Source: Methylophaga sp. OBS3
Lineage (GTDB): Bacteria; Pseudomonadota; Gammaproteobacteria; Nitrosococcales; Methylophagaceae
Direction of reading: 5' to 3'
Assembly (NCBI RefSeq): GCF_026319325.1
Contig: NZ_JAPDMU010000001.1
Span: forward strand, 496,001 to 560,000
Length of the DNA: 64,000 nucleotides
Shown: positions 1 to 9,512 of the stretch, in pieces
How positions within the stretch are numbered: the stretch's first letter is position 1
Layout of the letters: each line of letters opens with the position of its first letter
The notes under the pieces: generated by a model
Seen by the model: only the letters and a program-made list of their open reading frames with translations
Databases searched by the model: none
Told to the model about the DNA's origin: nothing
Translations under genes and position numbers: made by a program

Positions 1-2
1 TT

Positions 3-743
3 GGTGATGAAATTACGGCAGAGGTTACTTTGCCTGAATCATTATCAATCAACCCAGATAGCTTGCCGCAACGAAATAAGCGTCATGGTGCTTGGTTGTA
101 CTTGCGGGATAGTGAGTTAAGCGACAATAAAATTTTGATGCACTATCAGGTGTTTAATGTGCCTGCTGAAAATCGAGAAGTGGCAACGCCTGTTTTTGAA
201 ATCAGAACAACTGATGGCGGATTTGTCAGCATTCCAGCCACACCTATTAAGTTGGGTTCTTTTTTAGCTTCTGAAAATGCGGATGCCAATGGTCGTTTTG
301 TGCCTCGTGGTGACATGATTTTGCAGCCATTTAATGATGCCAAGTTATACCAACAACTTAAGTTAGCGTTGTTATTACTCATCATCAGTACGACTATTTG
401 GTTAGCTTGGCACTTTGGTTTTCGTCCACGTAAACGTTTGCCATTTGCACATGCGGTGTTTGAGCTGAATAAAATGCGTTGGTTAGGTCGTAAAGATACT
501 GATGCCGCCAGTCGTAGTTTGCATCATGCTTTCAATCAAAGTGCCGGAACAGTGCTGGTTGCCAGTCGCTTGGAAAAATTATGGCAACAATGTCCTTGGC
601 TAACACCGGTAAAAGCCGATATTGAAAGTTTTTATCGGCAATCTGCTGCCCATTATTTCAGTGCAACAGGTGGTGAAGCCAAAAACTTTGGCCAACTCTT
701 GAGCCTGGCACGTGCCTGTCGTGCACAGGAGAAAATGGCATGA
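3..743 (+). CDS. mxaA: MxaA, methanol dehydrogenase maturation protein (5' truncated by window)
   Basis: The reading frame is open from base 3 and the start codon lies outside the window, so only about 246 C-terminal residues are visible. The visible part has an extracytoplasmic-looking region, one strong transmembrane segment (translated from about 354-420, LALLLLIIS then WLAWHFGF) and a cytoplasmic tail of about 110 residues. MxaA belongs to the MxaACKL group needed for calcium insertion into, or activation of, the PQQ methanol dehydrogenase. The assignment rests mainly on context, because the next three genes are mxaC, mxaK and mxaL in the canonical order. The stop overlaps the mxaC start as ATGA, indicating translational coupling. 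The sequence itself has no motif I can call diagnostic, so the name depends on synteny. Confidence 0.8.
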   Translation, partial: GDEITAEVTLPESLSINPDSLPQRNKRHGAWLYLRDSELSDNKILMHYQVFNVPAENREVATPVFEIRTTDGGFVSIPATPIKLGSFLASENADANGRFVPRGDMILQPFNDAKLYQQLKLALLLLIISTTIWLAWHFGFRPRKRLPFAHAVFELNKMRWLGRKDTDAASRSLHHAFNQSAGTVLVASRLEKLWQQCPWLTPVKADIESFYRQSAAHYFSATGGEAKNFGQLLSLARACRAQEKMA

Positions 744-1756
744 TGCTATTGGGTATGCTGTGGGATAAGCCATTGTGGTTGCTGATGCTGCCACTGGCCT
801 TATTGCCATGGTTTAACCATAACCTTGATAAAACGGTTGCTTGGGTGCAGTTAGTGCCTGTCGATCCGTTATCAAGAGTTATCAGTAATTTACTGAAATT
901 ATTGGCTTCTTTAGTCATTGTAGGTTTGCTGTTAGCTTTGGCAGATCCTGAAATGCCAGAACAAAAAATTGAGCGTCTTGGTGAAGGTGCTGAGATTGTC
1001 CTATTACTCGACAGAAGCCGAAGCATGGACGATCCGTTTGCTGTCAAAACACAGGCTGCTTCAGTAAGTGTTGGTGGTGACAATTCAAAGCGCAGTGTTG
1101 CAAAAGATTACCTGAGTGAGTTTGTTAAAAAACGTCCAGACGATCGCTTTGGCTTTGTTTTCTTTAGTACCAAAGCGATTAACCTTTTACCGCTTACTTA
1201 CAGCAAAGAGTCAATTTTGGCGACGGTTAAGGCAAATGCACTAGGTAAAGGTTTATCTGATACCAACATGGCTGAGGCATTGTTGAGTTCAGCCAGAATG
1301 TTTGAAGGCGAAACCTATCGAGGTGCTCGTATTGTTTTATTGGTGTCAGATGGCGGCCAGTTACTGAGTAATGATGCAAAAGAACAAATCACTCGTCTCT
1401 ATAATGAGATGAATTTAAGCATCTATTGGATTTATCTCAAATCTCGTGTGGAAATGACGCTTGAACCAAAAGATGGCGAAAGTGCATTGTGGACGGATAT
1501 TCCTGAGCGGAAGTTGCATGACTACTTCAAATCAATTGGCGTTCCATATCGGGCATTTGAAGCCGGTTCACTGCAAGCTTTTGCCGATGCTTTAGACGAA
1601 ATTGATCGTCAGCAATATCAAACATTATTAGTACAAGAAACCTTGCCACATGAACCTAAAGCTGATCTTTTCCTATGGCTGGCATTGTTGGCAATGCTGT
1701 TTTTAGCTGCATCACATTTGTATACCTTCTGGGGAGTGAGAAAAGCCCATGAATAA
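740..1756 (+). CDS. mxaC: MxaC, von Willebrand factor A membrane protein
   Basis: 338 residues. Two N-terminal membrane segments (about 11-25 and 48-68) are followed by a vWA domain whose MIDAS metal site is visible as D91-R-S93-R-S95. The MIDAS threonine lies in the SDTNM stretch and the third loop is LLVSDGGQ. A C-terminal membrane segment lies at about 308-330. This N-TM/vWA/C-TM layout is typical of MxaC and of BatA-like proteins, which partner AAA ATPases (MxaR in the mxa system). It is required for active calcium methanol dehydrogenase in Methylobacterium; the exact role is unknown. The Shine-Dalgarno AGGAG lies at 727-731 and the gene overlaps mxaA by ATGA. A paralogue follows at 3245. 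Confidence 0.88.
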   Translation: MMLLGMLWDKPLWLLMLPLALLPWFNHNLDKTVAWVQLVPVDPLSRVISNLLKLLASLVIVGLLLALADPEMPEQKIERLGEGAEIVLLLDRSRSMDDPFAVKTQAASVSVGGDNSKRSVAKDYLSEFVKKRPDDRFGFVFFSTKAINLLPLTYSKESILATVKANALGKGLSDTNMAEALLSSARMFEGETYRGARIVLLVSDGGQLLSNDAKEQITRLYNEMNLSIYWIYLKSRVEMTLEPKDGESALWTDIPERKLHDYFKSIGVPYRAFEAGSLQAFADALDEIDRQQYQTLLVQETLPHEPKADLFLWLALLAMLFLAASHLYTFWGVRKAHE

Positions 1757-2288
1757 ATTGCTCGTTGCTGCCCATTGGGCGTTGTTGTTAATCATCACGG
1801 TAAGTATTGTCTGGTTGTTCGGCAGTAGTTATCAGCTATGGCAACAGGCGAAAATTAATGACTACATTACCAACCCAGAATCTCATGACTTTATTCCTGA
1901 TGATGCCCGTGGCCACTTTGCCAAAGCGAATCAATTAGTGCAGCAAGATGAACCTGATTTAGCGTTAGAGCAGTTAACTTTAGTTCTAGGTTATGAAGGT
2001 AACTCACTGATGAAAGATGCTTATTTTAATCGTGGTAATGTCAATCTACGAAAAGCACTGGAAATGACAGCATCAGATGCGCGTTTGATTCCATTAGTTG
2101 AATTAGCCAAGCAAGACTATCGAAGTGCCTTGTTACTCGAACCCGAAATGTGGGATGCACGTTACAACTTAGAAGTTGCTCTACGGATTGTTTCTGAAGA
2201 TCCCGATAGCGACAGTGACTTTGATAAAAACGTGATCAGCAGTCAGCGTTCGATTGAAAGTAAAGCATTTAAGGTCGACTTGCCATGA
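1749..2288 (+). CDS. mxaK: MxaK, methanol oxidation accessory protein
   Basis: 179 residues with one N-terminal membrane anchor (about 8-26). The remaining helical extracytoplasmic region has TPR-like character, with an AKANQLV...A..QL pattern followed by NRGNVNLRKALE. It sits between mxaC and mxaL as in Methylobacterium and Paracoccus clusters, where MxaA, C, K and L act together in calcium loading of methanol dehydrogenase. It overlaps mxaC by 8 bases and its TGA overlaps the mxaL ATG, so translation is probably coupled. The family is poorly conserved, so the name rests on position, size and the TM-plus-repeat layout. Confidence 0.8.
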   Translation: MNKLLVAAHWALLLIITVSIVWLFGSSYQLWQQAKINDYITNPESHDFIPDDARGHFAKANQLVQQDEPDLALEQLTLVLGYEGNSLMKDAYFNRGNVNLRKALEMTASDARLIPLVELAKQDYRSALLLEPEMWDARYNLEVALRIVSEDPDSDSDFDKNVISSQRSIESKAFKVDLP

Positions 2289-3226
2289 CACTGAGTTATC
2301 CTCGCCGCATCCTATTAACAGCGATAGCGATGTCAGTGGCCTTGCTGCTGATTATTGCTGCTTTATGGATGCCACCGGTACCACGTGATATCAAGATCAT
2401 GGATAGTCTTTTTGTCATTGATATTACCGATAGTATGAATGTCGAAGATGCTGAGTTTGAAGGTGAAACGATGCGTCGTTTGGCATGGGCTAAAGAATTT
2501 ACCCGTCAGACTTTATTAGAAATGCCTTGTGGGGCGCATGCAGGTCTCGCTATTTTTAGTGAAGCAAGAACATTGGTGTTGATGAATCCGGTTGAGGTTT
2601 GTGCCAATTATCATGATTTGACGCAGATGCTGGCACAAATTAATGCACCAATGGCTTGGGCACGATCAAGTGAAGTATCAAAGGCTATCTACACCTCAAT
2701 TCGCCAAGCTAAAGACATTGAGCCAGAACCTAATATCGTTTTCATTACCGATGGCCATGAGTCGCCACCTATCCATGAAAGTTTATTTCCAAAATTTCAA
2801 GGAACACCGGGTGAAATCAAAGGTTTGATTGTCGGTGTTGGTGGCAATGATTTATTGCCCATACCCAAAACGAATGAGCAGGGTGAAATCGAGGGCTTCT
2901 GGGATGTAAATGAAGTCATGCATGTTGATGTCTACGCCTCAACGCGTGGTGATATGGCTGAGCAAAACCAGCAAAAACCGCGTACCGAGCATTTGTCATC
3001 GCAGCGAAAATCGCATTTAGAAACACTGGCAAACCGAGTTGGTTTCGACTTTGTATCATCACCCAGCTCACCAGCCAAATTGGTTAGCCGGATTCGTGAC
3101 AATGCCGATACACGTGAATTGACCGTCGACTATGATTTATATGGATGGTTATCTGGTATTGCTTTGATTCTAGTGTTGCTAGTGTTCTTACCATATCGTT
3201 GGATTGGTTTGGCAAATGAGAGTTAA
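2285..3226 (+). CDS. mxaL: MxaL, von Willebrand factor A membrane protein
   Basis: 313 residues. An N-terminal transmembrane segment (about 9-29) and a C-terminal one (about 288-306) enclose a vWA domain, a BatB-like layout. The MIDAS motif reads D46-I-T48-D-S50, with threonine in place of the usual middle serine. The later acidic loop is FITDGHES. MxaL acts with MxaA, C and K in methanol dehydrogenase activation. The ATG overlaps the mxaK stop. The gene ends at TAA 3224-3226, and the following mxaC-like frame is in the same reading frame beyond this stop. Confidence 0.85.
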   Translation: MTLSYPRRILLTAIAMSVALLLIIAALWMPPVPRDIKIMDSLFVIDITDSMNVEDAEFEGETMRRLAWAKEFTRQTLLEMPCGAHAGLAIFSEARTLVLMNPVEVCANYHDLTQMLAQINAPMAWARSSEVSKAIYTSIRQAKDIEPEPNIVFITDGHESPPIHESLFPKFQGTPGEIKGLIVGVGGNDLLPIPKTNEQGEIEGFWDVNEVMHVDVYASTRGDMAEQNQQKPRTEHLSSQRKSHLETLANRVGFDFVSSPSSPAKLVSRIRDNADTRELTVDYDLYGWLSGIALILVLLVFLPYRWIGLANES

Positions 3227-3244
3227 TCATCTTATCCTGCCAAA

Positions 3245-4273
3245 TTGTGTCGGGCTGTGTTCGAGCTAAGCTGGACCAAGCCTGAATACTTTTTATTGTT
3301 GCCTTTGGCACTCTTACCTTGGTTTGTGCATAACCAAAGTAAAACGATTGTATGGTCAAAGTTACACCCAGTTGATGCTTTATCAGTTTGGCTAGCTTGG
3401 CTTTATAAATGTCTGGTTGCTGGCGTCATTACATGTTTAATAACGGCGCTTAGTGGCCCTTATCTGCCTGAGCAAAGTGTTCAGCGCTATGGCGAAGGGG
3501 CAGAGTTTGTCGTGTTACTTGACCGTAGTCGTAGCATGGACGAAATTTTTGCCAGACCACCACTTAATACGCTCCGTAATGAACGTCGACGTTTCAAAAG
3601 CAAACGTGTTGTCTCAACGGATTACTTAGTCGAATTTGTAAACGGTAGGCCTAATGACCGTTTTGGTTATGTCTATTTCAGCACGCATGCTGTTGAAATC
3701 TTACCTCTGACTTATAACAAAGAAGCTGTGCTTTCGACCATCCGAGCTGGCGGTTTAGGTAAAGGCATTTCAAAAACTGATATTGTCGAAGCGTTGCAGC
3801 TTGCCGCGAGCATGTATCAAAAAGAAACCTATCGTGGTTCTCGGAATGTATTGTTGATTTCGGATGGCGGGCAGATCTTAACGACCGATCAAAAACAACA
3901 ATTGAAATCCACCTATGAGCAAATGAATCTCAATTTGTATTGGATTTATTTACGTTCAGTCCGAGGGATGACGCTCGATAAAACCTCACAAGACAGTATC
4001 TTGTGGCAGGATTTGCCAGAGCGGAAACTGCATGACTTTTTTAAATCATTGGCAATCCCATATCAAGCTTATGAAGCAGGTTCTTTAGAAGAATATGCTG
4101 ATGCCATTGCAGCCATAGATAAACAGCAATATCTCCCTTTAATTGTTGATGAACGTATTCCAAAAGAAGATAAATCAGCAATATGGCTGTGGCTGGCAAT
4201 GTTTGGTCTTATGATTTTAACGTTAACTGTATGGTACCAATATTACGGTGTTCACCGAGCGTATCGACGTTAG
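3245..4273 (+). CDS. Second MxaC-like vWA membrane protein
   Basis: Up to 342 residues, clearly a paralogue of the MxaC at 740. The two share the N-terminal K-P..LPLALLPWF stretch, an identical LLDRSRSMD MIDAS core, ETYRG.R.VLL.SDGGQ, PERKLHD.FKS and a C-terminal membrane segment. It occupies the place where mxaD follows mxaL in Methylobacterium. The start is uncertain: TTG 3245 is the first possible codon after the in-frame mxaL stop, GTG 3257 would align slightly short of MxaC, and neither has a good Shine-Dalgarno. Translation may depend on coupling to mxaL. It may form a heteromeric vWA pair with MxaC, but this is inference. Confidence 0.8.
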   Translation: MCRAVFELSWTKPEYFLLLPLALLPWFVHNQSKTIVWSKLHPVDALSVWLAWLYKCLVAGVITCLITALSGPYLPEQSVQRYGEGAEFVVLLDRSRSMDEIFARPPLNTLRNERRRFKSKRVVSTDYLVEFVNGRPNDRFGYVYFSTHAVEILPLTYNKEAVLSTIRAGGLGKGISKTDIVEALQLAASMYQKETYRGSRNVLLISDGGQILTTDQKQQLKSTYEQMNLNLYWIYLRSVRGMTLDKTSQDSILWQDLPERKLHDFFKSLAIPYQAYEAGSLEEYADAIAAIDKQQYLPLIVDERIPKEDKSAIWLWLAMFGLMILTLTVWYQYYGVHRAYRR

Positions 4274-4339
4274 TCAGGATCGCTTTATTGACGGTGCTTT
4301 GCTATGGTAGCCGCCATTGATTCGACAACTGGTTAAGCC

Positions 4340-4837
4340 ATGATGGACTTTCAACCTAAACAGTTTTTACAGATCCGTATTGATGAACAAAAATGTTATC
4401 TGTGGTCAGATGGCAAATGTTTGTTTACGGCACCTGTTTCAACAGCCTTGAACGGTGTTGGTGAGCAAAATGGTTCAGGTAAAACACCATTAGGCTGGCA
4501 TCAAGTACGCGCTTGTATTGGCGAAGGACAACCTATCAATACTGTATTCCGAGGCCGGCGACCAACTGGCGAAATCTATTCTGAGCAATTAGCTGCATTG
4601 CATCCCGATAGAGACTGGATATTAACCAGAATCATGTGGCTGAGCGGACTAGAACTCGGAAAAAATCGTCTGGGCAACGTAGACTCCATGCGTCGATATA
4701 TCTATATTCATGGCACGCCAGATACCGAGCCAATGGGAAAACCGCTTTCTCATGGCTGTATCAGAATGCGTAATGATGCTGTTATTCAGTTATTTTCAAT
4801 GGTGAAGCCGGGACTGCCGGTGTTAATTGAAGCATAA
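4340..4837 (+). CDS. L,D-transpeptidase (YkuD domain) family protein
   Basis: 165 residues covering essentially a single YkuD domain. The catalytic signature is present as H124 (YIHGTP) and S-H138-G-C140-I-R, with C140 the expected nucleophile. The family forms 3-3 peptidoglycan cross-links or attaches proteins to murein. No signal peptide is visible at the N-terminus, as in ErfK/YbiS-like proteins of cytoplasmic or murein-recycling type, so a periplasmic role is not assured. Start ATG 4340 is followed by a second ATG at 4343. nagZ follows 9 bases downstream, which suggests co-expression in cell-wall turnover. Confidence 0.85.
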   Translation: MMDFQPKQFLQIRIDEQKCYLWSDGKCLFTAPVSTALNGVGEQNGSGKTPLGWHQVRACIGEGQPINTVFRGRRPTGEIYSEQLAALHPDRDWILTRIMWLSGLELGKNRLGNVDSMRRYIYIHGTPDTEPMGKPLSHGCIRMRNDAVIQLFSMVKPGLPVLIEA

Positions 4838-4846
4838 GGAAACAAT

Positions 4847-5893
4847 ATGACCCTCGGGCCTTTAATGATTGATGTGGCGGGATATTCGCTGACAGAGGTT
4901 GAAAAAGAACGTCTTCAGCACCCGTTGGTCGGTGGTGTGATTTTGTTTAGTCGCAATTACGAGTCGCCAGAACAAATTGCTGAATTAACATCCTCAATTC
5001 GCCGTTTACGTGATCCACATTTACTCATCGCTGTTGACCATGAAGGCGGCAGAGTGCAGCGTTTCCGGAAAGGGTTTACGCATATTCCACCAGCTGGGGC
5101 CTTAGGTAAGCACTTTCATAGTCATCCAAGTCACGCCTTAAAACTTGCTGAAACAGCAGGTTGGTTAATGGCGGCAGAACTACGTGCAGTAGGTGTTGAT
5201 TTTAGTTTTGCACCGGTACTCGACTTAGACTATGGCGTTAGTGAAGTGATTGGTGATCGTAGTTTTCATCGCGATCCCGATAGCGTCAGTAAATTAGCTG
5301 CGGCTTATATTCAAGGGATGAAATCAGCATGGATGTCTGCAGTTGGAAAACATTTCCCAGGTCATGGCGCGGTGACCGTTGATTCGCATAAAGGTTTACC
5401 GATTGATGAACGTCATTTTGAAGATATCTGGGCAGAAGATATGGTGCCATTCAGACGTTTGAGTAGTGTCTTAGCGGGCGTTATGCCAGCCCACATCGTG
5501 TTTACGCAAAGTGATGATAAGCCAGCAGGCTTTTCACCTTTTTGGGTGCAAAAAGTACTACGGCAAAAGATTGGTTTCCAAGGTGCCGTATTTAGCGACG
5601 ATTTAAGTATGGCGGGCGCTGCTGTTGCAGGTAATGCCGCAGATAGAGCAGAGGCGGCATTAGCTGCTGGCTGTGATATGGCTTTGGTTTGTAATGATCC
5701 AGATGCCGTTGATTTAGTGTTAGATAACTTGAAATGTGAAGCGCAGCCCTTACGTCATATGCGTTTATTACGTTTACATGGTCGACACCCTATGACTTTG
5801 GGGGAGTTGCATCAACAGCCTCAGTGGAAGCAGTCGGTTAATTTATTGGCAGACTTGCAACCACCGTCAGAACCACAATTAACACTGGTCTGA
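4847..5893 (+). CDS. nagZ: Beta-N-acetylhexosaminidase NagZ (GH3)
   Basis: 348 residues, a single TIM-barrel GH3 domain without a signal peptide, as expected for the cytosolic murein-recycling enzyme. It removes GlcNAc from GlcNAc-anhydroMurNAc peptides. Visible motifs are VDHEGGRVQR (63-72), the mobile catalytic loop KHFPGHG...DSH (168-181) and the nucleophile FSDDLSM with D251. Length matches the family. AAGGA at 4836-4840 is a good ribosome site for ATG 4847. It acts in the same pathway as ampD in this window at 25.6 kb. Confidence 0.95.
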   Translation: MTLGPLMIDVAGYSLTEVEKERLQHPLVGGVILFSRNYESPEQIAELTSSIRRLRDPHLLIAVDHEGGRVQRFRKGFTHIPPAGALGKHFHSHPSHALKLAETAGWLMAAELRAVGVDFSFAPVLDLDYGVSEVIGDRSFHRDPDSVSKLAAAYIQGMKSAWMSAVGKHFPGHGAVTVDSHKGLPIDERHFEDIWAEDMVPFRRLSSVLAGVMPAHIVFTQSDDKPAGFSPFWVQKVLRQKIGFQGAVFSDDLSMAGAAVAGNAADRAEAALAAGCDMALVCNDPDAVDLVLDNLKCEAQPLRHMRLLRLHGRHPMTLGELHQQPQWKQSVNLLADLQPPSEPQLTLV

Positions 5894-5929
5894 AATTTTT
5901 AACATTAGTTCACCGTTTATAGGGTGCGG

Positions 5930-5951
5930 CAAGTGCTATGATTTGCACTTG
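5930..5951 (+). promoter_or_regulatory. Inverted repeat with TATGAT core upstream of dnaE
   Basis: A perfect 7-bp inverted repeat, CAAGTGC-N8-GCACTTG, lies 26 bases before the dnaE start. The spacer contains TATGAT, a possible -10 element, so the repeat could be an operator over a promoter. No convincing -35 was found at the right distance. It could alternatively be a small RNA hairpin in the leader. Confidence 0.35.
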
Positions 5952-5977
5952 TTCACCTGCAGGTTTTAGCTTCATTC

Positions 5978-8900
5978 ATGTCTTCATTTGTTCATCTGCA
6001 TCTGCATACCGATTATTCACTAATTGATGGATTGGTACGTGTAAAACCGCTTATCTCTGCAGTCGCTGCTGCGGGTATGCCGGCGGTCGCCATTACTGAT
6101 CAACATAATCTATTTGCTGCCGTAAAAATGTACTCAGCAGCGATGCAGGCGGGTGTGAAGCCAATTATCGGCGCGGATTTACGTTTGCGTGATCCTCAGG
6201 ATAGTAAAAATAGTCTGCGCTTTGTGCTGCTTTGCATGAATATGACCGGTTATCACAACTTGTCACGGTTACTGTCAAAGGCCTATATGGAAGGCCAACA
6301 CCTTGGTGTGCCGATGCTTGAGGCTGACTGGTTGGAGGGACAAACCGAGGGGCTTATTTGTATTAGTGGCCGTGAGGGTTTTACCGGACAAGCCATTCTT
6401 AACGGTAGAGAAAATGATGCTTTAGATATTGCGAAACAATGGGCAGATATCTTTACCGATAGATTTTATCTTGAGCTTACACGAACTGGCCGAAACGACG
6501 AAGAGCGCTTCAATCAAGGCGCATTAGCCATTGCTGCGCAATTAGACCTGCCGGTTGTCGCCAGTAATGATGTGCGGTTTATCACGCCAGACCAGTTTGA
6601 AGCCCATGAAGCTAAGGTTTGTATTCACGATGGTCGTTTATTAGACGATCCACGTAGACCGCGTGATTATTCAGAACAGCAGTATTTACGAAGTGCTGAA
6701 GAGATGGCACAGCTGTTTTCTGATATTCCTGAAGCACTGGAAAATACGGTTGAAATTGCTAAGCGTTGTAATTTACAACTCACTTTAGGTGAGCATTACC
6801 TGCCAGATTTTCCAGTCCCTGAAGGCATGACCATTGAACAGTTCTTCTCACAAGAATCTGCCAAAGGTTTGGATAAACGTCTACAAGTTTTATTTCCAGA
6901 TCCTGAAGACCTCAAAGCGCAGCGTGATCGGTATGATCAACGACTGCAAGTTGAGCTCGATGTTATCAATGAAATGGGCTTTCCGGGTTACTTCCTAATC
7001 GTTGCTGACTTCATTCGCTGGGCAAAAAATAATGCTGTTCCAGTAGGTCCTGGGCGCGGCTCTGGTGCGGGTTCACTGGTTGCTTACGCTTTAGAAATTA
7101 CTGATCTTGATCCACTTGCGTACGATCTGCTGTTTGAACGTTTCTTAAATCCGGAGCGGGTATCGTTACCTGACTTTGACGTCGACTTTTGTATGGATGG
7201 TCGTGACCGGGTTATCGAATATGTATCCCAACATTATGGACGTGATCACGTTTCTCAGATCATCACCTTCGGTACCATGGCCGCCAAGGCCGTATTAAGA
7301 GATGTGGGACGTGTGTTGGGTCATCCTTATGGGTTTGTTGATCAATTAGCGAAGTTAGTGCCGTTTGAATTAAAAATGACACTGACCAAAGCTCTTGAAC
7401 AAGAGCCACAACTTAAAGATCGCTACGATAAAGAAGAAGAGGTTAAAACCCTCATTGACCTAGCCTTACAGCTTGAAGGCTTAACACGTAATGTCGGTAA
7501 ACACGCCGGTGGTGTTGTTATTGCACCTAAAGAACTGACGCATTACACGCCGATTTATTGTGAGCAAAATGGCGCTGGCTTGGTATCGCAGTACGATAAA
7601 GATGACGTCGAAAGTGTCGGTCTGGTTAAGTTTGACTTCTTGGGTCTAAAAACACTGACAGTTATCGATTGGGCTGTTAACAATCTGAAGACCTTATTGC
7701 CACCAGATGACTTTGCCAAAATTGATATTGCCAATTTACCGCTCGATGACAAACCGACTTACGACTTATTAAAACGTTGTGAGACAACAGCGGTTTTTCA
7801 GCTCGAATCGCGCGGTATGAAAGAGCTTATCAAGCGCCTTCAACCAGATAATTTCGAAGATATCATCGCCTTGGTTGCCTTGTTCCGACCGGGTCCATTG
7901 CAATCAGGTATGGTTGATGACTTTGTTAACCGAAAACACGGTCGCGCCAAAGTCGATTACCCTCATCCTGACTTGGAGCCAGTGTTAAAACCGACTTACG
8001 GGGTTATTGTTTACCAAGAGCAAGTTATGCAGATTGCTCAGGTACTGGCTGGATATAGTCTTGGTGGCGCGGATATGTTGCGTCGCGCCATGGGTAAGAA
8101 AAAGCCCGAAGAAATGGCCAAGCAACGTCAAATCTTCTTGGAAGGTGCCCAAAATCGACAAATCGAAGAGACTCAGGCAGGGCCTATTTTTGATTTGATG
8201 GAAAAGTTTGCCGAGTACGGTTTTAACAAATCTCACTCGGCAGCTTATGCTTTAGTTGCCTATCAAACGGCTTGGTTAAAAGCCCATTATCCAGCGGCAT
8301 TTATGGCTGCTGTGTTGTCTGCTGATATGGACAATACCGATAAAATCGTTGGTCTTATCGATGAATGTCGCGATATGAAACTAAACGTGCTGCCACCTGA
8401 TGTGAATCACAGCAAAATTCAATTTACGGTCGAAGATGCCAATACGATTCGCTACGGTATGGGTGCCATTAAAGGTGTTGGTGAGTCTGCGTTAGTTGGC
8501 ATTGTTGCAGAGCGCGCTGCAGGTGAACCTTTCTCATCTTTATTTGATTTTTGTCGTCGTGTTGAGTTGAAAAAAATCAATCGCCGCGTCATGGAATCGT
8601 TGGTCAAAGCAGGGGCTTTTGATTCACTTGGTGGTCATCGCGCCAGTATCGAAGCAAGCCTTGGCAGAGCCATGCAAATTGCCGAACAACATCGTCGGGA
8701 TGTAGATAGCGGCCAAAACGACTTGTTTGGCTTGTCAGCACCTGATCCACAGCAAAATAACAACACCAATGTTTTGGATGATGTGCCAACTTGGTCTGAA
8801 GAGCACTTATTACAGGCTGAAAAAGAAACATTAGGATTATATTTAAGCGGCCATCCTATTGATCGTTTTGTTGAAGAGCTGAGTTTGTTTATTCCAAAAC

Positions 8901-9454
8901 GAATTGCTGATTTGGATGCACCCGAATCAAAAGGTTATCAGCGAAATGAAAAACCGGTATTAACGGCTGGCCTCATTGTTGCTATTCGTACCATGAAATC
9001 CAAAAATGGCAGCCGAATGGCATTTATTACCTTGGATGATCAAACTGCGCGCTTGGAAGTACGCGTCTTTGCTGATGTCTATGAGCAATATCAAAGTGTG
9101 ATTCAACCAGACAAACTTGTCGTTATTCAGGGCAAGATAGGCCAAGATAACTTTACTGGCGGGCTTGCGGCGACAGCTGAGTCTGTTTATGACATGCAAA
9201 AAGCTAGAGAGCTGTTTGGTAAGGCACTACAGTTAAAAATTAGTCCGCCAGAGGACCCGCAATGGGTGACGAAATTGCAGGGGTTAATTGCACCATTTGC
9301 CGGCGGCGTGATGCCGCTTGAATTGCAATACCGTAACCATGATGCAGAAGTTGTTATTCAGTTAGGCAGTGACTGGCAGGTAACACCAACGGATACTTTG
9401 TTAAAGGCCATGACAGACTTGGCTGATAACGCTATGGTATCAATCAGGTATTAA
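5978..9454 (+). CDS. dnaE: DNA polymerase III alpha subunit
   Basis: 1158 residues, the normal length for DnaE1. An N-terminal PHP domain begins HLHTDYSLIDG (8-18). The polymerase core contains GPGRGSGAGSLVAYA (358-371) and catalytic D401 and D403 in LPDFDVDF. The C-terminal part has the HhH region and an OB-fold (VLTAGLIVAI onward). It is the replicative polymerase subunit. The start ATG 5978 matches family N-termini. The downstream dnaE-accA-tilS order is classical for gammaproteobacteria, except that pilU is inserted. Confidence 0.97.
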   Translation: MSSFVHLHLHTDYSLIDGLVRVKPLISAVAAAGMPAVAITDQHNLFAAVKMYSAAMQAGVKPIIGADLRLRDPQDSKNSLRFVLLCMNMTGYHNLSRLLSKAYMEGQHLGVPMLEADWLEGQTEGLICISGREGFTGQAILNGRENDALDIAKQWADIFTDRFYLELTRTGRNDEERFNQGALAIAAQLDLPVVASNDVRFITPDQFEAHEAKVCIHDGRLLDDPRRPRDYSEQQYLRSAEEMAQLFSDIPEALENTVEIAKRCNLQLTLGEHYLPDFPVPEGMTIEQFFSQESAKGLDKRLQVLFPDPEDLKAQRDRYDQRLQVELDVINEMGFPGYFLIVADFIRWAKNNAVPVGPGRGSGAGSLVAYALEITDLDPLAYDLLFERFLNPERVSLPDFDVDFCMDGRDRVIEYVSQHYGRDHVSQIITFGTMAAKAVLRDVGRVLGHPYGFVDQLAKLVPFELKMTLTKALEQEPQLKDRYDKEEEVKTLIDLALQLEGLTRNVGKHAGGVVIAPKELTHYTPIYCEQNGAGLVSQYDKDDVESVGLVKFDFLGLKTLTVIDWAVNNLKTLLPPDDFAKIDIANLPLDDKPTYDLLKRCETTAVFQLESRGMKELIKRLQPDNFEDIIALVALFRPGPLQSGMVDDFVNRKHGRAKVDYPHPDLEPVLKPTYGVIVYQEQVMQIAQVLAGYSLGGADMLRRAMGKKKPEEMAKQRQIFLEGAQNRQIEETQAGPIFDLMEKFAEYGFNKSHSAAYALVAYQTAWLKAHYPAAFMAAVLSADMDNTDKIVGLIDECRDMKLNVLPPDVNHSKIQFTVEDANTIRYGMGAIKGVGESALVGIVAERAAGEPFSSLFDFCRRVELKKINRRVMESLVKAGAFDSLGGHRASIEASLGRAMQIAEQHRRDVDSGQNDLFGLSAPDPQQNNNTNVLDDVPTWSEEHLLQAEKETLGLYLSGHPIDRFVEELSLFIPKRIADLDAPESKGYQRNEKPVLTAGLIVAIRTMKSKNGSRMAFITLDDQTARLEVRVFADVYEQYQSVIQPDKLVVIQGKIGQDNFTGGLAATAESVYDMQKARELFGKALQLKISPPEDPQWVTKLQGLIAPFAGGVMPLELQYRNHDAEVVIQLGSDWQVTPTDTLLKAMTDLADNAMVSIRY

Positions 9455-9512
9455 TGATTTTCTGGGAAGATCGGGTTAATAAAAATAATCGTGATACATG
9501 GGAGTAAATAGC

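Noticed and set aside
658-1083. 141-residue minus-strand frame inside mxaA/mxaC
   Set aside because: Antisense to strongly supported coding sequence; no independent signal.
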